Virus record (IMG/VR): IMGVR_UViG_3300006802_015691
Coordinates: 1-23,519 of that record
Length of the DNA: 23,519 nt
DNA from: a virus
Strand: one strand, 5' to 3'
Shown: positions 1 through 7,077 of the stretch, one piece after another
Position numbering within the stretch: position 1 is the stretch's first letter
How the letters are laid out: every line of letters starts with the position of its first letter
The notes under the pieces: generated by a model
What the model saw: the letters and a program-made list of their open reading frames with translations, nothing else
Databases searched by the model: none
Told to the model about the DNA's origin: nothing
Translations under genes and position numbers: made by a program

Positions 1-624
1 CAACCAGTTACGCCCCGCGGCCGCCTGCGGAACGTCGCCTTGTGGAGTATCAATATTTCCGATGTCGTTTAACCCTGTCGGCTTCGATTTGCTAATCCAT
101 CTCTTCGTCCAGGTCACCCTTGGTTCCCGGTAGGCTTCGATCCCTTTCTTCGAATCTTCATAAAGCTCCAGTTTCAGCGCATCCCAGCCCGTCGTGTCAG
201 GCTCCTCCACCTTTTTTCCATTTTCCGACCGCGGCGGATTTGTCGCCAGCTCCACCGCCTCCAAAACATCCTGACCCGATAGCGCATCGTATCGGTGATG
301 CGTCGAAATCGGCTCCTCACTCGTCGAGACCTCCAGAAAATACTCGTCTTCCGGCTCCCCACCGGCCCCGCCTCCGAACGAAGCCCCCGCATAAACCGCC
401 GTAATCCGGCAAATGCCATCCTGCACGATTTCAAACGAAACCTCATCAACCGTGAGAAATCCGAGCTTAGGATGCGGCGAGCCTTGCCTTGGCAAAAGCC
501 GTGCCAAATCACGTTCCGGGCAATGGTATGATTGCGTCCCCGTCCAAAGCCCCGCCCGATCCCGCCGCGCCTTAAACCCCGGCTCCGGCACCAGCCCCCC
601 CGGATGCACGATACGATTTCCCAT
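1..624 (-). CDS. Partial minor (distal) tail protein, function unassigned
   Basis: The reading frame is open from an ATG at 624 to the left edge without a stop, so at least 208 codons are present and the C-terminus is missing. It follows the tape measure gene. In lambda-like phages that position is taken by distal tail or minor tail (gpM/gpL-like) proteins, so the role is inferred from order only. The visible part is acidic to neutral, with no membrane segment and no motif I recognise. The start is supported by the late-gene context: TTGAC lies 15 nt upstream of this ATG. The frame is the same as that of the tape measure gene, separated by its TAG stop, so non-ATG starts just upstream cannot be excluded. 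Confidence 0.6.
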   Translation of the reverse strand, partial: MGNRIVHPGGLVPEPGFKARRDRAGLWTGTQSYHCPERDLARLLPRQGSPHPKLGFLTVDEVSFEIVQDGICRITAVYAGASFGGGAGGEPEDEYFLEVSTSEEPISTHHRYDALSGQDVLEAVELATNPPRSENGKKVEEPDTTGWDALKLELYEDSKKGIEAYREPRVTWTKRWISKSKPTGLNDIGNIDTPQGDVPQAAAGRNWL

Positions 625-651
625 GACCAGCCGCCGCCCGTCAATCAGTCT

Positions 652-2262
652 CTAAGCATAGCGCGCCGTATTCGCCGCCGTATTCGCCGCAATCGTCTTC
701 AGTAAAGAATTCCTCTCCCGTGACATCCTTAGTTCAGTCATCCCCCCGCGTAATCCTCCCTCTCCGCCGATCCGGCCCATGCTCGAAACCGTCGCCTTCC
801 ATGCCCGTTCCATCGGCCCCTCCACTTTCTCCTCTTCTTTCTTGATCACCGGAGCCACCGCCGCTTTCACAGCCTCCTCTTTTTTCGCCGTCTCCTTCGC
901 CAAAATCGCCGAATCAATATCAGCCAGAATCTTTTCACGCCGCGCACGCTCCTTCTCGGTCGATAGCACATCCCGCCCGTTCCCCATCTGATCCAAAAAG
1001 GCGGACTTCATCGACTCCCCGATTTCCAAAAAAACCTCGCCATATCTCCGCATCCCTTCGGATTTCAGAATCTGCAACATCCCAGCCTCCCGCATTGTCC
1101 CGGCCCGCCGCTTCCTTTCCTGAATATCCTCCTGTGAAGTTGTCGGCCGCATCGCACGCGGTAAAACCTCCAGAATCGCCAGCCCCATCGCATGACCAAT
1201 CCCCACCATGATATTTTTTAACCCCGCCCACACCTGCGGATCAAACAAAGCCGCAAACCCCGTTTTCAAAACCTCCACATAGCCCTTCACCCCTTCCCCG
1301 ATCATGCGACCGAGCCCAAGGAAAGCATTCGCCAAAAAATTTACCAACTCCTTCCCCGCAATCATCAGCGAGTCCTTCACATAATCCCCGAGCTTCCCCT
1401 GGCGAAACATCTCGATCACCATATCAAAAGCCCGCGCCAGATTCTCCGACATCGAAACCAACCAATCCCCCGAATCTTTCACAATCTCCCTGATCTTCTC
1501 AAATGATGAAGCGATGACTTTTAAGAACGGCCCACCCGCCCGCTTCATCAAATCCACCAACTCCGCCTTCAGCCGGGCAAACGCACCGCTTGCCGTCCCC
1601 GCCATCTTATCCGCCCCGCCGCGAAACTTCGCAAGCGGGCCCTCTAAATTCTGGAAAGCCTCGATCACCGTATCGGCCGAAACCTTCCCCTCGCTCACCA
1701 TCTTAATCAGCTCGCCGGTCGTGACCCCGATCTTTTGCGAAAGCACTTCAAAAATCGGAACCCCGCGTTCCGCAATTTGCTGCCGCAGTTCCTCCATCGA
1801 GGCCACTCCCTTTGCCTTAACCTGCGCCAGCGCCGATCCCAAAAGCCCCGCCTCCGCTGAACTCATGCCCAGCGTTCCCGATACATCCAGCAAGCTCCGG
1901 GTCAATTCCTTCGCATCCTCCGCGCCCATCCCGTTTGCAATGAGTCGTTTGATATTTTGCTCCATGACCCCGGTCTCCACTCCGGTCCGCTTCGACTCTT
2001 CCGCCAAATATTGCATCATCTCCGCCGCCTCCCTCGCGCTCCCCAGCATCGCCTCAAAGGCAATAGCCGACCGCTCCGCCTCCGCCGCCACCGTCAGCGA
2101 CTTAAACGCCCCCGCAGCACCCGCCACCGCACCCGTAAACGCCGAGCCAACCCCGAGATTCTTAACCGAACTCCCCAGCCCCGAAAGCATCCCCTTGGCC
2201 CGCGAAACCGCCCGCCCTAATCCCGTCGTGTCTCCCCCAACTTTAAACGTCAACGCTGCCAT
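652..2262 (-). CDS. Phage tail tape measure protein
   Basis: This 536-residue protein acts inside the growing tail tube, setting its length and probably helping DNA passage. Residues about 55-215 match the conserved N-terminal tape-measure domain of siphophages: an Ala-rich start, then EAMLGSAREAAEMM, GVETGVMEQNIKRL, MSSAEAGLLGSALAQVKAKG and EELRQQIAERGVPIFEVLSQ. The middle (about 285-360) has hydrophobic stretches and the C-terminal third is Lys/Glu-rich and probably coiled. It is short for a tape measure, predicting a short tail if it is not processed. The stop of the gene before it lies inside the TTGAC start element, which is 16 nt from this ATG. Family assignment is firm; tail length is inference. 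Confidence 0.9.
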   Translation of the reverse strand: MAALTFKVGGDTTGLGRAVSRAKGMLSGLGSSVKNLGVGSAFTGAVAGAAGAFKSLTVAAEAERSAIAFEAMLGSAREAAEMMQYLAEESKRTGVETGVMEQNIKRLIANGMGAEDAKELTRSLLDVSGTLGMSSAEAGLLGSALAQVKAKGVASMEELRQQIAERGVPIFEVLSQKIGVTTGELIKMVSEGKVSADTVIEAFQNLEGPLAKFRGGADKMAGTASGAFARLKAELVDLMKRAGGPFLKVIASSFEKIREIVKDSGDWLVSMSENLARAFDMVIEMFRQGKLGDYVKDSLMIAGKELVNFLANAFLGLGRMIGEGVKGYVEVLKTGFAALFDPQVWAGLKNIMVGIGHAMGLAILEVLPRAMRPTTSQEDIQERKRRAGTMREAGMLQILKSEGMRRYGEVFLEIGESMKSAFLDQMGNGRDVLSTEKERARREKILADIDSAILAKETAKKEEAVKAAVAPVIKKEEEKVEGPMERAWKATVSSMGRIGGEGGLRGGMTELRMSRERNSLLKTIAANTAANTARYA

Positions 2263-2279
2263 GCAACGCCCCTAGCCCG

Positions 2280-2465
2280 TCAATCCTTAACCCGGGCCCG
2301 CTTGATCTTATCAGCAATCCACGCGCTCCGCGTTTTTTCTCCCCTCACCTCATCCAGCTTCTCCCATAGCTCCGGCGGGAGATTGATTGAACTTGTCTTA
2401 ACCGTCCGACCCTTCCCGCTGCCCTTGGGGCGTCCTGCGCCCTCTCGTTTTCCTCCGTGTTTCAT
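2280..2465 (-). CDS. Small GGKREGAGRPKG-type DNA-binding protein, ribbon-helix-helix-like
   Basis: This 61-residue basic protein opens with MKHGGKREGAGRPKG, a motif common at the start of small phage and plasmid DNA-binding proteins. It continues with a beta-strand-like TVKTSSINLP and a helix pair (PELWEKLDEVRGEKTRSAWIADKIKRA) that fits a ribbon-helix-helix fold. I chose the ATG at 2465 because it gives this classic N-terminus and overlaps the upstream stop as ATGA, implying translational coupling. It is a regulator sitting between the tail chaperone and tape measure genes. Its composition is C-rich on the plus strand like the phage backbone, unlike the two genes upstream. The fold is inferred from pattern only. 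Confidence 0.65.
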   Translation of the reverse strand: MKHGGKREGAGRPKGSGKGRTVKTSSINLPPELWEKLDEVRGEKTRSAWIADKIKRARVKD

Positions 2466-2647
2466 CGTTCGCGGTAGTAATCCCAAGTGCGGCACATATC
2501 GAAAGGAGCAAGTCTGCGCTTGAGGTATCCAAGTCGATAGAGTCTAGCGACTTTTGACGAATGAACGGAATAAGCTCCAGCCGCGAACCACCGACCCACG
2601 GGGAGCCTGTTTAATTCGCTCATGTCATTGAGAGTTGCTGGTTTCAT
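2462..2647 (-). CDS. Small hypothetical protein, cassette A
   Basis: A 61-residue protein coupled by an ATGA overlap to the RHH-like gene downstream. It contains VGRWFAAGAYSVHSSKVARLY followed by RLGYLKRR, which could be a small winged-helix or HTH unit, but I cannot name a family. Base composition is less C-rich on the plus strand than in neighbouring phage genes, suggesting later acquisition. Together with its neighbours it looks like a regulatory insertion in the tail operon. Confidence 0.5.
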   Translation of the reverse strand: MKPATLNDMSELNRLPVGRWFAAGAYSVHSSKVARLYRLGYLKRRLAPFDMCRTWDYYRER

Positions 2648-2661
2648 TTTTTCAGTGGTTT

Positions 2662-2964
2662 TTAGAATTGAGCGGTAATGCCCTTGTTGAAGTTTCTGAA
2701 AAGCTCAAAGCGGCTTCTGTCGACATGGCAACCACTAAGCTCTTCGAGAAAGTGTGGAAGCGAACGACACGGAACCAACTCATCATCCACGAGCAAAAGA
2801 AACGGGGGACACCCTTTGTTTCTCTTCTGTCCTTTTCGGAGATTTCGGCAAGCTTCCTCAACTTGCTCAAGTTCCTCAAAAGTTAAGTATCCAAAAGGAA
2901 CGGAATCATTGAATCTGTAAGATCCACTTTCGGTTTTCTGAAATAGGCTTTCTGTTGTGGTCAT
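2662..2964 (-). CDS. Hypothetical protein, cassette A
   Basis: A 100-residue protein with an acidic helical segment (TFEELEQVEEACRNLRKGQKR), a hydrophobic strand (PFLLLVDDELV) and no recognised domain. It is the first gene of a lower-GC insertion between the tail chaperone and tape measure genes. The ATG at 2964 follows an AT-rich 50-bp gap containing TTGACGGGATT on the minus strand. That string resembles the late-gene start element but is too far from this start to play the same role. A competing plus-strand frame covers much of the same DNA. I prefer the minus frame because it keeps the operon direction and fills the gap neatly. Confidence 0.45.
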   Translation of the reverse strand: MTTTESLFQKTESGSYRFNDSVPFGYLTFEELEQVEEACRNLRKGQKRNKGCPPFLLLVDDELVPCRSLPHFLEELSGCHVDRSRFELFRNFNKGITAQF

Positions 2965-3017
2965 GCGCTCACTCTACCTAATATTTGAATCCCGTCAACC
3001 CCCAAAATCATCTTTTC

Positions 3018-3679
3018 TCACTTTTTTTCTTCAGTCCAACGCCTTTTCCCCCACCTCTCCTTCAGCCCTTCGAACCCGTCACGCATCGAATCACGCGCCA
3101 TCTCGCCCCCGGCGCCCAGCTCCATCGTCACCCCATTGGCCACCGCCACCGCGTGCAGATAACGCAACCCCCGCGCATACGGCAGCCCCCACAAGATAAA
3201 ATCCTCATCCTTCCCCGTCACCGGGACCAGCGCCGTCACATAAGTCGCCCACCATTCCGGGTCATCGCCCGGCGGATCCATCAAGCTTTCGAAACCCGCC
3301 GCGCCCTCTTTTTTTTTGGCACCGCCCGCGCCTGTGTAATCGCCTTCTGCTCGGCCTCCACCACCTCCCAAAATTCCATCAGCGTTTCATCCTCCAGGTC
3401 AAACCCAAACGCCCGAACCGAAATCTTCCATTCCTCCTCATCCTGACTCAACTCGGCCAACTGTTCCCCGCTCGAAATCGAAACCAAGAAAGCCTCGAAA
3501 ACATCATAACTCTCCACCGTTTCCCCCTCCTTCAGATCACCCGAAAAAAGCGCATTCCCCTTTTCCTCCAGCAACGCAATTCGCCCCGCCGTCAGCGGGT
3601 GCAATTCATATCCCCCCACCTTCGGCCGATTCGCAAACAAGGTCATCACCAACGCTTTCTTTCCCTTCGCTTTGCTCAT
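3018..3679 (-). CDS. Tail assembly chaperone fusion (gpGT-like), made by predicted -1 frameshift
   Basis: Translation starts at 3679 in the shorter chaperone frame. A fraction of ribosomes should slip back one base at A AAA AAG (3314 down to 3308) and continue in the -1 frame to a stop at 3018, giving about 220 residues: 124 from the first frame and 96 from the second. The second frame is open upstream to 3371, so it overlaps the first by about 90 nt. This is the layout of lambda G/GT and many siphophage tail chaperone pairs, which lie just before the tape measure gene as here. The T part is rich in Trp, Gly and acidic residues in its first half and ends in a basic tail. An alternative is independent initiation at the ATG at 3281 (87 residues), which overlaps the first stop as TGATG. 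Confidence 0.7.
3281..3679 (-). CDS. Tail assembly chaperone (gpG-like)
   Basis: This 132-residue acidic protein is the unshifted product. Residues about 18-50 (GYELHPLTAGRIALLEEKGNALFSG) resemble the conserved opening of siphophage tail assembly chaperones, and the C-terminal end is strongly basic around KKKRARRVSK. Such proteins bind the tape measure and recruit tail tube subunits in the cytoplasm, and are absent from finished virions. The start overlaps the upstream stop as ATGA, implying coupling. The Lys-rich tail is encoded by the nine-A run that forms the slippery site. Confidence 0.75.
   Translation of the reverse strand: MSKAKGKKALVMTLFANRPKVGGYELHPLTAGRIALLEEKGNALFSGDLKEGETVESYDVFEAFLVSISSGEQLAELSQDEEEWKISVRAFGFDLEDETLMEFWEVVEAEQKAITQARAVPKKKRARRVSKA
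3308..3314 (-). promoter_or_regulatory. Slippery heptamer for -1 ribosomal frameshift
   Basis: On the minus strand the sequence is A AAA AAG in the reading frame of the chaperone gene, within a nine-A run (3309-3317) followed by G. A AAA AAG is one of the best known bacterial -1 slip sites, used for example in dnaX. About 25-60 nt downstream there are GC-rich hairpin possibilities, including CCGGG-6 nt-CCCGG, that could stimulate slipping. The stop of the zero frame lies 25 nt downstream. Confidence 0.65.
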
Positions 3680-4131
3680 TTCCCCATCCTTCCCAGCAAA
3701 AGTTCCTGCGTTTCCAAAGAAGCATCAAGCGGCAACATCGCAATCGACTTCCCCCGACTCACCCACCCATAAGGAACCTTTTTATTGATAAAATCCAAAA
3801 GCCCCCGGTAATTTTTCACCGCCGCCATCGCATAGGCGAAGGGATGATCCGGGTTTTTCTCCACCCATTCCGCGCCCTCCGTCCAATATTTCAAAAGCTC
3901 CCGCGTCCGCCACTTCCCGCAATCGCTCATCGGCTTAAAATAAAATTGATAAGTCGCCCCGCTCAAATGCTCCCGCGTAATCACCCGGCAAGGCTCCGAC
4001 CCCACCGGCTCAATCCCCATCGCCATCAGCGCGCCGGCAAGGAGTGAATCCCGCGTATCGAAATTTGCCTCATCACACTCACCCCCCAGCGACACCACCG
4101 GCCCGCCACGATCCAATTTCTGCTCTGTCAT
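3676..4131 (-). CDS. Hypothetical protein of the tail module
   Basis: A 151-residue soluble protein between the tail tube gene and the chaperone gene. It contains YQFYFKPMSDCGKWRTRELLKYW and a HPFAYAMAAVKNYRGLLDFI helix, with no family I recognise. The frame extends back into the terminator at 4164-4213, so upstream starts are unlikely. I chose the ATG at 4131, 16 nt after the TTGAC element; the adjacent ATG at 4134 is equally possible. Its position suggests an accessory tail assembly role, which is inference. Confidence 0.6.
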   Translation of the reverse strand: MTEQKLDRGGPVVSLGGECDEANFDTRDSLLAGALMAMGIEPVGSEPCRVITREHLSGATYQFYFKPMSDCGKWRTRELLKYWTEGAEWVEKNPDHPFAYAMAAVKNYRGLLDFINKKVPYGWVSRGKSIAMLPLDASLETQELLLGRMGK

Positions 4132-4163
4132 CATCCCGCCAAATCCCGTCAACATCCGGGCAC

Positions 4164-4213
4164 AAAAAAACGGTCGCCGGGTAGAACAAAACACAAAACA
4201 CCCCGGCGACCGT
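4164..4213 (-). terminator. Strong intrinsic terminator after the tail tube gene
   Basis: A perfect 12-bp inverted repeat (ACGGTCGCCGGG, at 4170-4181 and 4202-4213) with a 20-nt loop is followed on the minus strand by seven Ts. It lies 35 bp after the stop of the tail tube gene and before the next tail gene. It would trim or attenuate transcripts so that the abundant tube protein is made in excess. Confidence 0.9.
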
Positions 4214-4247
4214 CTCTCATGCGGTCGAGAAAATTAAAACCCAGGAT

Positions 4248-4640
4248 TTAAACCTGAACGGCTGAAAGGAAAGGCTTAAACACCGCCCCCACATCAAAAC
4301 TCTTGAAAGCCCGGGACTGTGCCCCGCGCTTAATGCTGGTCGTGATCGTTTCACCCGCCGAGTCATCCGCCGCGCCGGTCACAAAATCATTGGCATCAAT
4401 CGCATTCGCCAGCGCCAGCGAAGCGCCCAAGGTGGAAGAGAAAGCCGTGCCCGAAGTCTTCACAAATCCATTCAGCGAAATCGTGCCCCCGGCATTCGAA
4501 AACGCCGCGCCCACATCATCCCCGGATTCGTCGGGAAAATAAGTCTCGTCGATAGAGTAATCCACCGAAAAATCTTGCGCATACATGCCATTCTCAGCAG
4601 TCATGCCCCACACCCCGTCACCGTAAACTTTCGCAGCCAT
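4248..4640 (-). CDS. Putative major tail (tube) protein
   Basis: A 130-residue protein starting MAAKVYGDGVWG, with a Gly/Ala/Ser/Thr-rich, beta-like body (GGTISLNGFVKTSG) and few charged residues in the second half. Such composition is typical of siphophage tail tube subunits, and the gene sits where lambda V would be, after the tail terminator and before the chaperones. The strong terminator behind it also fits a highly expressed structural protein. The start has TTGAC 15 nt upstream and GGAGCGGG before the ATG. Assignment rests on position and composition, not on a clear motif. Confidence 0.6.
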   Translation of the reverse strand: MAAKVYGDGVWGMTAENGMYAQDFSVDYSIDETYFPDESGDDVGAAFSNAGGTISLNGFVKTSGTAFSSTLGASLALANAIDANDFVTGAADDSAGETITTSIKRGAQSRAFKSFDVGAVFKPFLSAVQV

Positions 4641-4664
4641 AACCCGCTCCCCGTTGTCAACTCA

Positions 4665-5099
4665 TCAAACCGGATCCTGACCCACGATCACCGCCGAAAA
4701 CCGAATCTTCCCATTCAGCCACTTGTCTTCCTGTTCCCAGGCCCCGTCATCCGTCCGGAAATCAAAAACCTTCAACCCGTCGCCATCCAGCCCCCGCGCA
4801 TTCGTGACATCATTGATCCAATCAATCGCCCTCGCCCGCAGCGCATCATTCACCGCCGCCAGATCGTCCCGCTGTTCCGTCTCCGTAAAGTCCCGATTCC
4901 GAAACCGCAAACAAACCTCCCCCTCCAGCTCATAAACCCCATCGAGCCCCTCATGCTCCTCCGGCTCCTCCGCATCCAGAATCAAAGTCTGGGCACCCTT
5001 CGTCCCCGACCAATCCCGCAACCGGGGAACCAGCCCCAGCGCCAAATCATCATTCAAAAACTCCCCCAACGCCACCAAAAGCCGATCACTCACCAACAT
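4665..5099 (-). CDS. Putative tail terminator/neck protein (gpU-position)
   Basis: A 144-residue acidic protein with RFRNRDFTETEQRDDLAAVNDALRARAIDWINDV in the middle and a C-terminal beta-like NGKIRFSAVIVGQDP. The pattern of a short N-terminal helix, an EVCLRFRNR-type strand and a final strand is seen in tail completion proteins, and the gene directly precedes the tube gene, as lambda U precedes V. The role is inferred from order. The upstream XRE gene ends with a TGA lying inside the TTGAC start element of this gene, 15 nt from its ATG. Confidence 0.45.
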   Translation of the reverse strand: MLVSDRLLVALGEFLNDDLALGLVPRLRDWSGTKGAQTLILDAEEPEEHEGLDGVYELEGEVCLRFRNRDFTETEQRDDLAAVNDALRARAIDWINDVTNARGLDGDGLKVFDFRTDDGAWEQEDKWLNGKIRFSAVIVGQDPV

Positions 5100-5115
5100 A
5101 ATCGGCGCCGCTTCG

Positions 5116-5304
5116 TCAATCTCCCCGCGCCTTCCGCCGCCTCAAACGCTCAAGCGCGCCCTCCTTGGCAATCTCAATCGGCTCCTTGGTCCCATATTCC
5201 CACTTTTCAACCGCCGATTTCGACACCTCCAAAACCGCCGCAAGCCCGGCCTGTGACAGACCGAGCCGCAAACGCTCCGATTTTAGTTTTTCGGAAAATT
5301 TCAT
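5116..5304 (-). CDS. Small XRE-family repressor, cassette B
   Basis: A 62-residue protein that is almost entirely one helix-turn-helix domain of the Cro/C1 type: LKSERLRLGLSQAGLAAVL, then the recognition region EVSKSAVEKWEYG, then EGALERLRRRKA. It is a close paralogue of the 62-residue protein at 11957-12145, with the segment VSKSAVEKWEYG identical. I chose the ATG at 5304 because it aligns with the paralogue's start; a longer frame begins at 5385 but its extra residues look non-coding. Shared recognition residues and shared upstream operators suggest both proteins bind the arrays at 5674-5721 and 12383-12430. It sits inside the structural operon. Confidence 0.85.
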   Translation of the reverse strand: MKFSEKLKSERLRLGLSQAGLAAVLEVSKSAVEKWEYGTKEPIEIAKEGALERLRRRKARGD

Positions 5305-5357
5305 TTTGGTTTGGTTTTGTTTTCCGCGTGTAGGATGCGCGGCCCCCGTTTGGTTTT

Positions 5358-5615
5358 TTAGATCATGGACTTGGCGATAACCCATCCCTTTCTGGCTTCT
5401 TCAATAGTTTGATAGAATTTTTGAAATGGAATGCAGCCGCCCCTTCTGAGTTGGATAAGGAATGTTCCATTTTCTCGCTTGCTAGCGGTCAGGACTCCGG
5501 CGTTGCCCATGATCATGTCTTTCTGAGATCCAAACTCAAAAGTTGCGATGATCGGGTTTGCCTTTAGAAAGTCTGCTCTGGATTCTGCGGCTTGTCGTTG
5601 TTGAAATGCTGTCAT
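5358..5615 (-). CDS. Hypothetical protein, first gene of cassette B
   Basis: An 85-residue protein with TAFQQRQAAESRADFLKANP followed by a beta-rich body and a final helix, FYQTIEEARKGWVIAKSMI. I do not recognise a family. It is the first gene behind the operator array at 5674-5721 and precedes the XRE gene by 53 bp. Its base composition is distinctly less C-rich on the plus strand than the phage genes on either side, consistent with a cargo gene acquired with its own control region. It could be expressed in the lysogen, but that is inference. Confidence 0.6.
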   Translation of the reverse strand: MTAFQQRQAAESRADFLKANPIIATFEFGSQKDMIMGNAGVLTASKRENGTFLIQLRRGGCIPFQKFYQTIEEARKGWVIAKSMI

Positions 5616-5653
5616 GGTTTTGAGATTTTGGAGTTAAGGTCTTTTGGGCTTTT

Positions 5654-5730
5654 CCCTCTCGACACGCAAAGACTCGCACCATTTACGACATACCGCAAGA
5701 ACTAAATCGCACTTTTTACGATTTTTTTTC
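5654..5730 (-). promoter_or_regulatory. Tandem operator/promoter array of cassette B
   Basis: On the minus strand, two 15-bp imperfect dyads of the form TCGTA-N5-TGCGA lie at 5721-5707 and 5688-5674, separated by 18 bp (33 bp start to start). Exactly 10 bp further is GTCGAGAGG (5663-5655). The distal dyad is preceded by a run of As, and the 24 bp at 5707-5730 are identical to 12416-12439. A TTGC lies between the dyads at the same place as in the other array. I infer operators for the XRE proteins overlapping a promoter, but I cannot fix a -10 box. Confidence 0.7.
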
Positions 5731-6412
5731 AAGCCCCCCGATTCACCCTCTTCTCCGCTTTCTTCAGCTCCGACCGCATCACCCCCCGCAACTTCGTCCG
5801 CAAAGCACGCTCTTTAAATTTCATCGCTCGCTTCACCCCGCGTTCCCCCAGGACATTATTCGAAGCGACATGATCCGGCTCCGCCTTAAACGTCCACACC
5901 GCTCCGAGAATGCTCTTCCTCCGGTCACTCGATCCTTCGGATTTATGCCGCTTCACCCATTGCGCCCGAATCGACCCCAGCCGCGAAGGCATCCCCCCAA
6001 GCACCGAGCCCTTTGCCATCCCCACTTTTTTCCAGACCGTTTGCAGATACATCCGGTAAACGCTCTGAATGATTTTCTTTTTCTGACCCCGCGTTGTCCT
6101 CCCCCGACTTCCCCGGCGTGATTGGTGCCAACTCTCGGCCGCCGTGAGCGAAGTAATCACCCCGCTCCGCCCTCGTGCCGCATCCGGCACCACTTTAAAG
6201 ACCCGGGACAAATCGTAAGCAATTTGTTTTCTTCCGGCCTTCTCCGCCTTCTTCCCGGTGCCGAAAGGTTGTGCATTCCTCAACACGGTGTCCCGCGTCG
6301 CCGTCGCCGCAAGATCCGCAAATTTCACGGTCGAAAGCCCCAGCCGCTTCCGCAGCCGGTCAACCTCTTGCCGCACTTCCCGATCGCCCAGCTTTTTAAT
6401 CCGCACTCTCAC
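5729..6412 (-). CDS. Putative head-tail/minor tail component (gpZ or gp10-like position)
   Basis: A 227-residue, strongly basic protein (many Arg and Lys, with clusters near RRGSRGRTTRGQKKK and in the last 45 residues). It starts with a GTG that overlaps the stop of the upstream gene. It lies between the connector genes and the tail terminator, where lambda Z or HK97 gp10-type proteins are found, so a neck or minor tail role is the likeliest reading. I see no diagnostic motif. Its stop codon abuts the operator array of cassette B. Confidence 0.5.
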   Translation of the reverse strand: MRVRIKKLGDREVRQEVDRLRKRLGLSTVKFADLAATATRDTVLRNAQPFGTGKKAEKAGRKQIAYDLSRVFKVVPDAARGRSGVITSLTAAESWHQSRRGSRGRTTRGQKKKIIQSVYRMYLQTVWKKVGMAKGSVLGGMPSRLGSIRAQWVKRHKSEGSSDRRKSILGAVWTFKAEPDHVASNNVLGERGVKRAMKFKERALRTKLRGVMRSELKKAEKRVNRGA

Positions 6413-6660
6413 GCCCCCGCATTCTTCCCATAATTAAACCGCCAACGCTCCATCGCTTTTGAACGATCTTCATTCTTGTCTAACCACTCATTACAAGCGC
6501 GCCGAACATCGTTGAACCCGTCCATCTTCAGCCCGTCCGTTCGATTCGCGAAACCCACGAAACGCTCCCGGCCCACCTTGTAGCCGTTCCCCTTCCCGGT
6601 CTCCGGATCAAAGCGCCTTTTTTTATTCTTCCCTTTATTTTTCATCGTTGTCTTTTTCAT
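6409..6660 (-). CDS. Small basic hypothetical protein of the neck region
   Basis: An 83-residue Lys/Arg-rich protein beginning MKKTTMKNKGKNKKRRFDPETG and continuing KVGRERFVGFANRTDGLKMDGFNDVRRACNEW. The ATG at 6660 was chosen because it begins just after the upstream stop at 6665; the frame runs further back only through the preceding gene. It overlaps the next gene by 4 bp (GTGA). No family recognised. It could be a head or connector accessory protein. Confidence 0.5.
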   Translation of the reverse strand: MKKTTMKNKGKNKKRRFDPETGKGNGYKVGRERFVGFANRTDGLKMDGFNDVRRACNEWLDKNEDRSKAMERWRFNYGKNAGA

Positions 6661-6664
6661 AAAA

Positions 6665-6982
6665 TCAAACCGTCTCCAGCTCCACGCTCCACGCCACATC
6701 CCCCGGTTCAAGCAAGCATTCCTCCACCCGGTATTCCCGCCCGTCCAGCGTCACCGCCGTCTCACGCGGCAAACCCGCCGCCGGAAGATTCGCCACCCGC
6801 ACCCGCACCATCACCCGGCCTTCGTTTTCATACCCTCCCGGCTCCGCAGCCTCCACGACATCTTCCCCCGAACGCGCACAAGCAAACGTCGCCCCGTCAT
6901 AAGTCATCGACCCCGGGAATACGCTTTCAAATGCCTCCTGTGCCTTCTCCAAAAAAGCCAACCTAGATGTCGCCAAACCCAT
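6665..6982 (-). CDS. Putative head-tail connector protein (gpFII-position)
   Basis: A 105-residue protein whose second half is beta-rich (VMVRVRVANLP, AVTLDGREYRVEECLLEPGDVAWSVELETV). That resembles small phage attachment or head-closure proteins of the FII type, which follow the capsid gene. The frame is open to 7036, but upstream starts fall in the capsid terminator. The ATG at 6982 has GAGGAAGGG just upstream and TTGAC at 15 nt, the late-gene start pattern. Role inferred from order and the strand pattern. Confidence 0.5.
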   Translation of the reverse strand: MGLATSRLAFLEKAQEAFESVFPGSMTYDGATFACARSGEDVVEAAEPGGYENEGRVMVRVRVANLPAAGLPRETAVTLDGREYRVEECLLEPGDVAWSVELETV

Positions 6983-7015
6983 AAACCGCCCTTCCTCGTC
7001 AATCCACCCGACCAC

Positions 7016-7050
7016 AAAAAAGCGCCGGGAGCCCAAACCCCCGGCGCTTT
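7016..7050 (-). terminator. Intrinsic terminator after the capsid gene
   Basis: An 11-bp perfect inverted repeat (AAAGCGCCGGG, at 7019-7029 and 7040-7050) with a 10-nt loop leads into a short T run on the minus strand. It lies 28 bp behind the capsid stop and before the connector gene. It is probably leaky, so that capsid message exceeds downstream message. Confidence 0.85.
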
Positions 7051-7077
7051 GCTATGCAATCCCTTTTGGAAAGAAAA

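Noticed and set aside
174-644. Arg-rich minus-strand frame of 156 codons
   Set aside because: It is the shadow of the open partial tail gene at 1-624 in another frame. Its Arg/Trp-rich composition is typical of non-coding GC-rich frames.
2635-2886. Plus-strand 83-codon frame in cassette A
   Set aside because: It overlaps the 100-residue minus frame, opposes the operon and has no supporting context. The minus frame explains the gap better, though certainty is moderate.
2965-3017. TTGACGGGATT as a promoter -35 box for cassette A
   Set aside because: No convincing -10 box at 16-18 bp. It is more likely a relic of the late-gene start element displaced by the insertion.
3301-3320. Nine-A run as a sequencing error that splits one gene
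   Set aside because: The A AAA AAG phase, the overlap of frames and the position before the tape measure gene fit the known chaperone frameshift. A one-base error cannot be fully excluded without reads.
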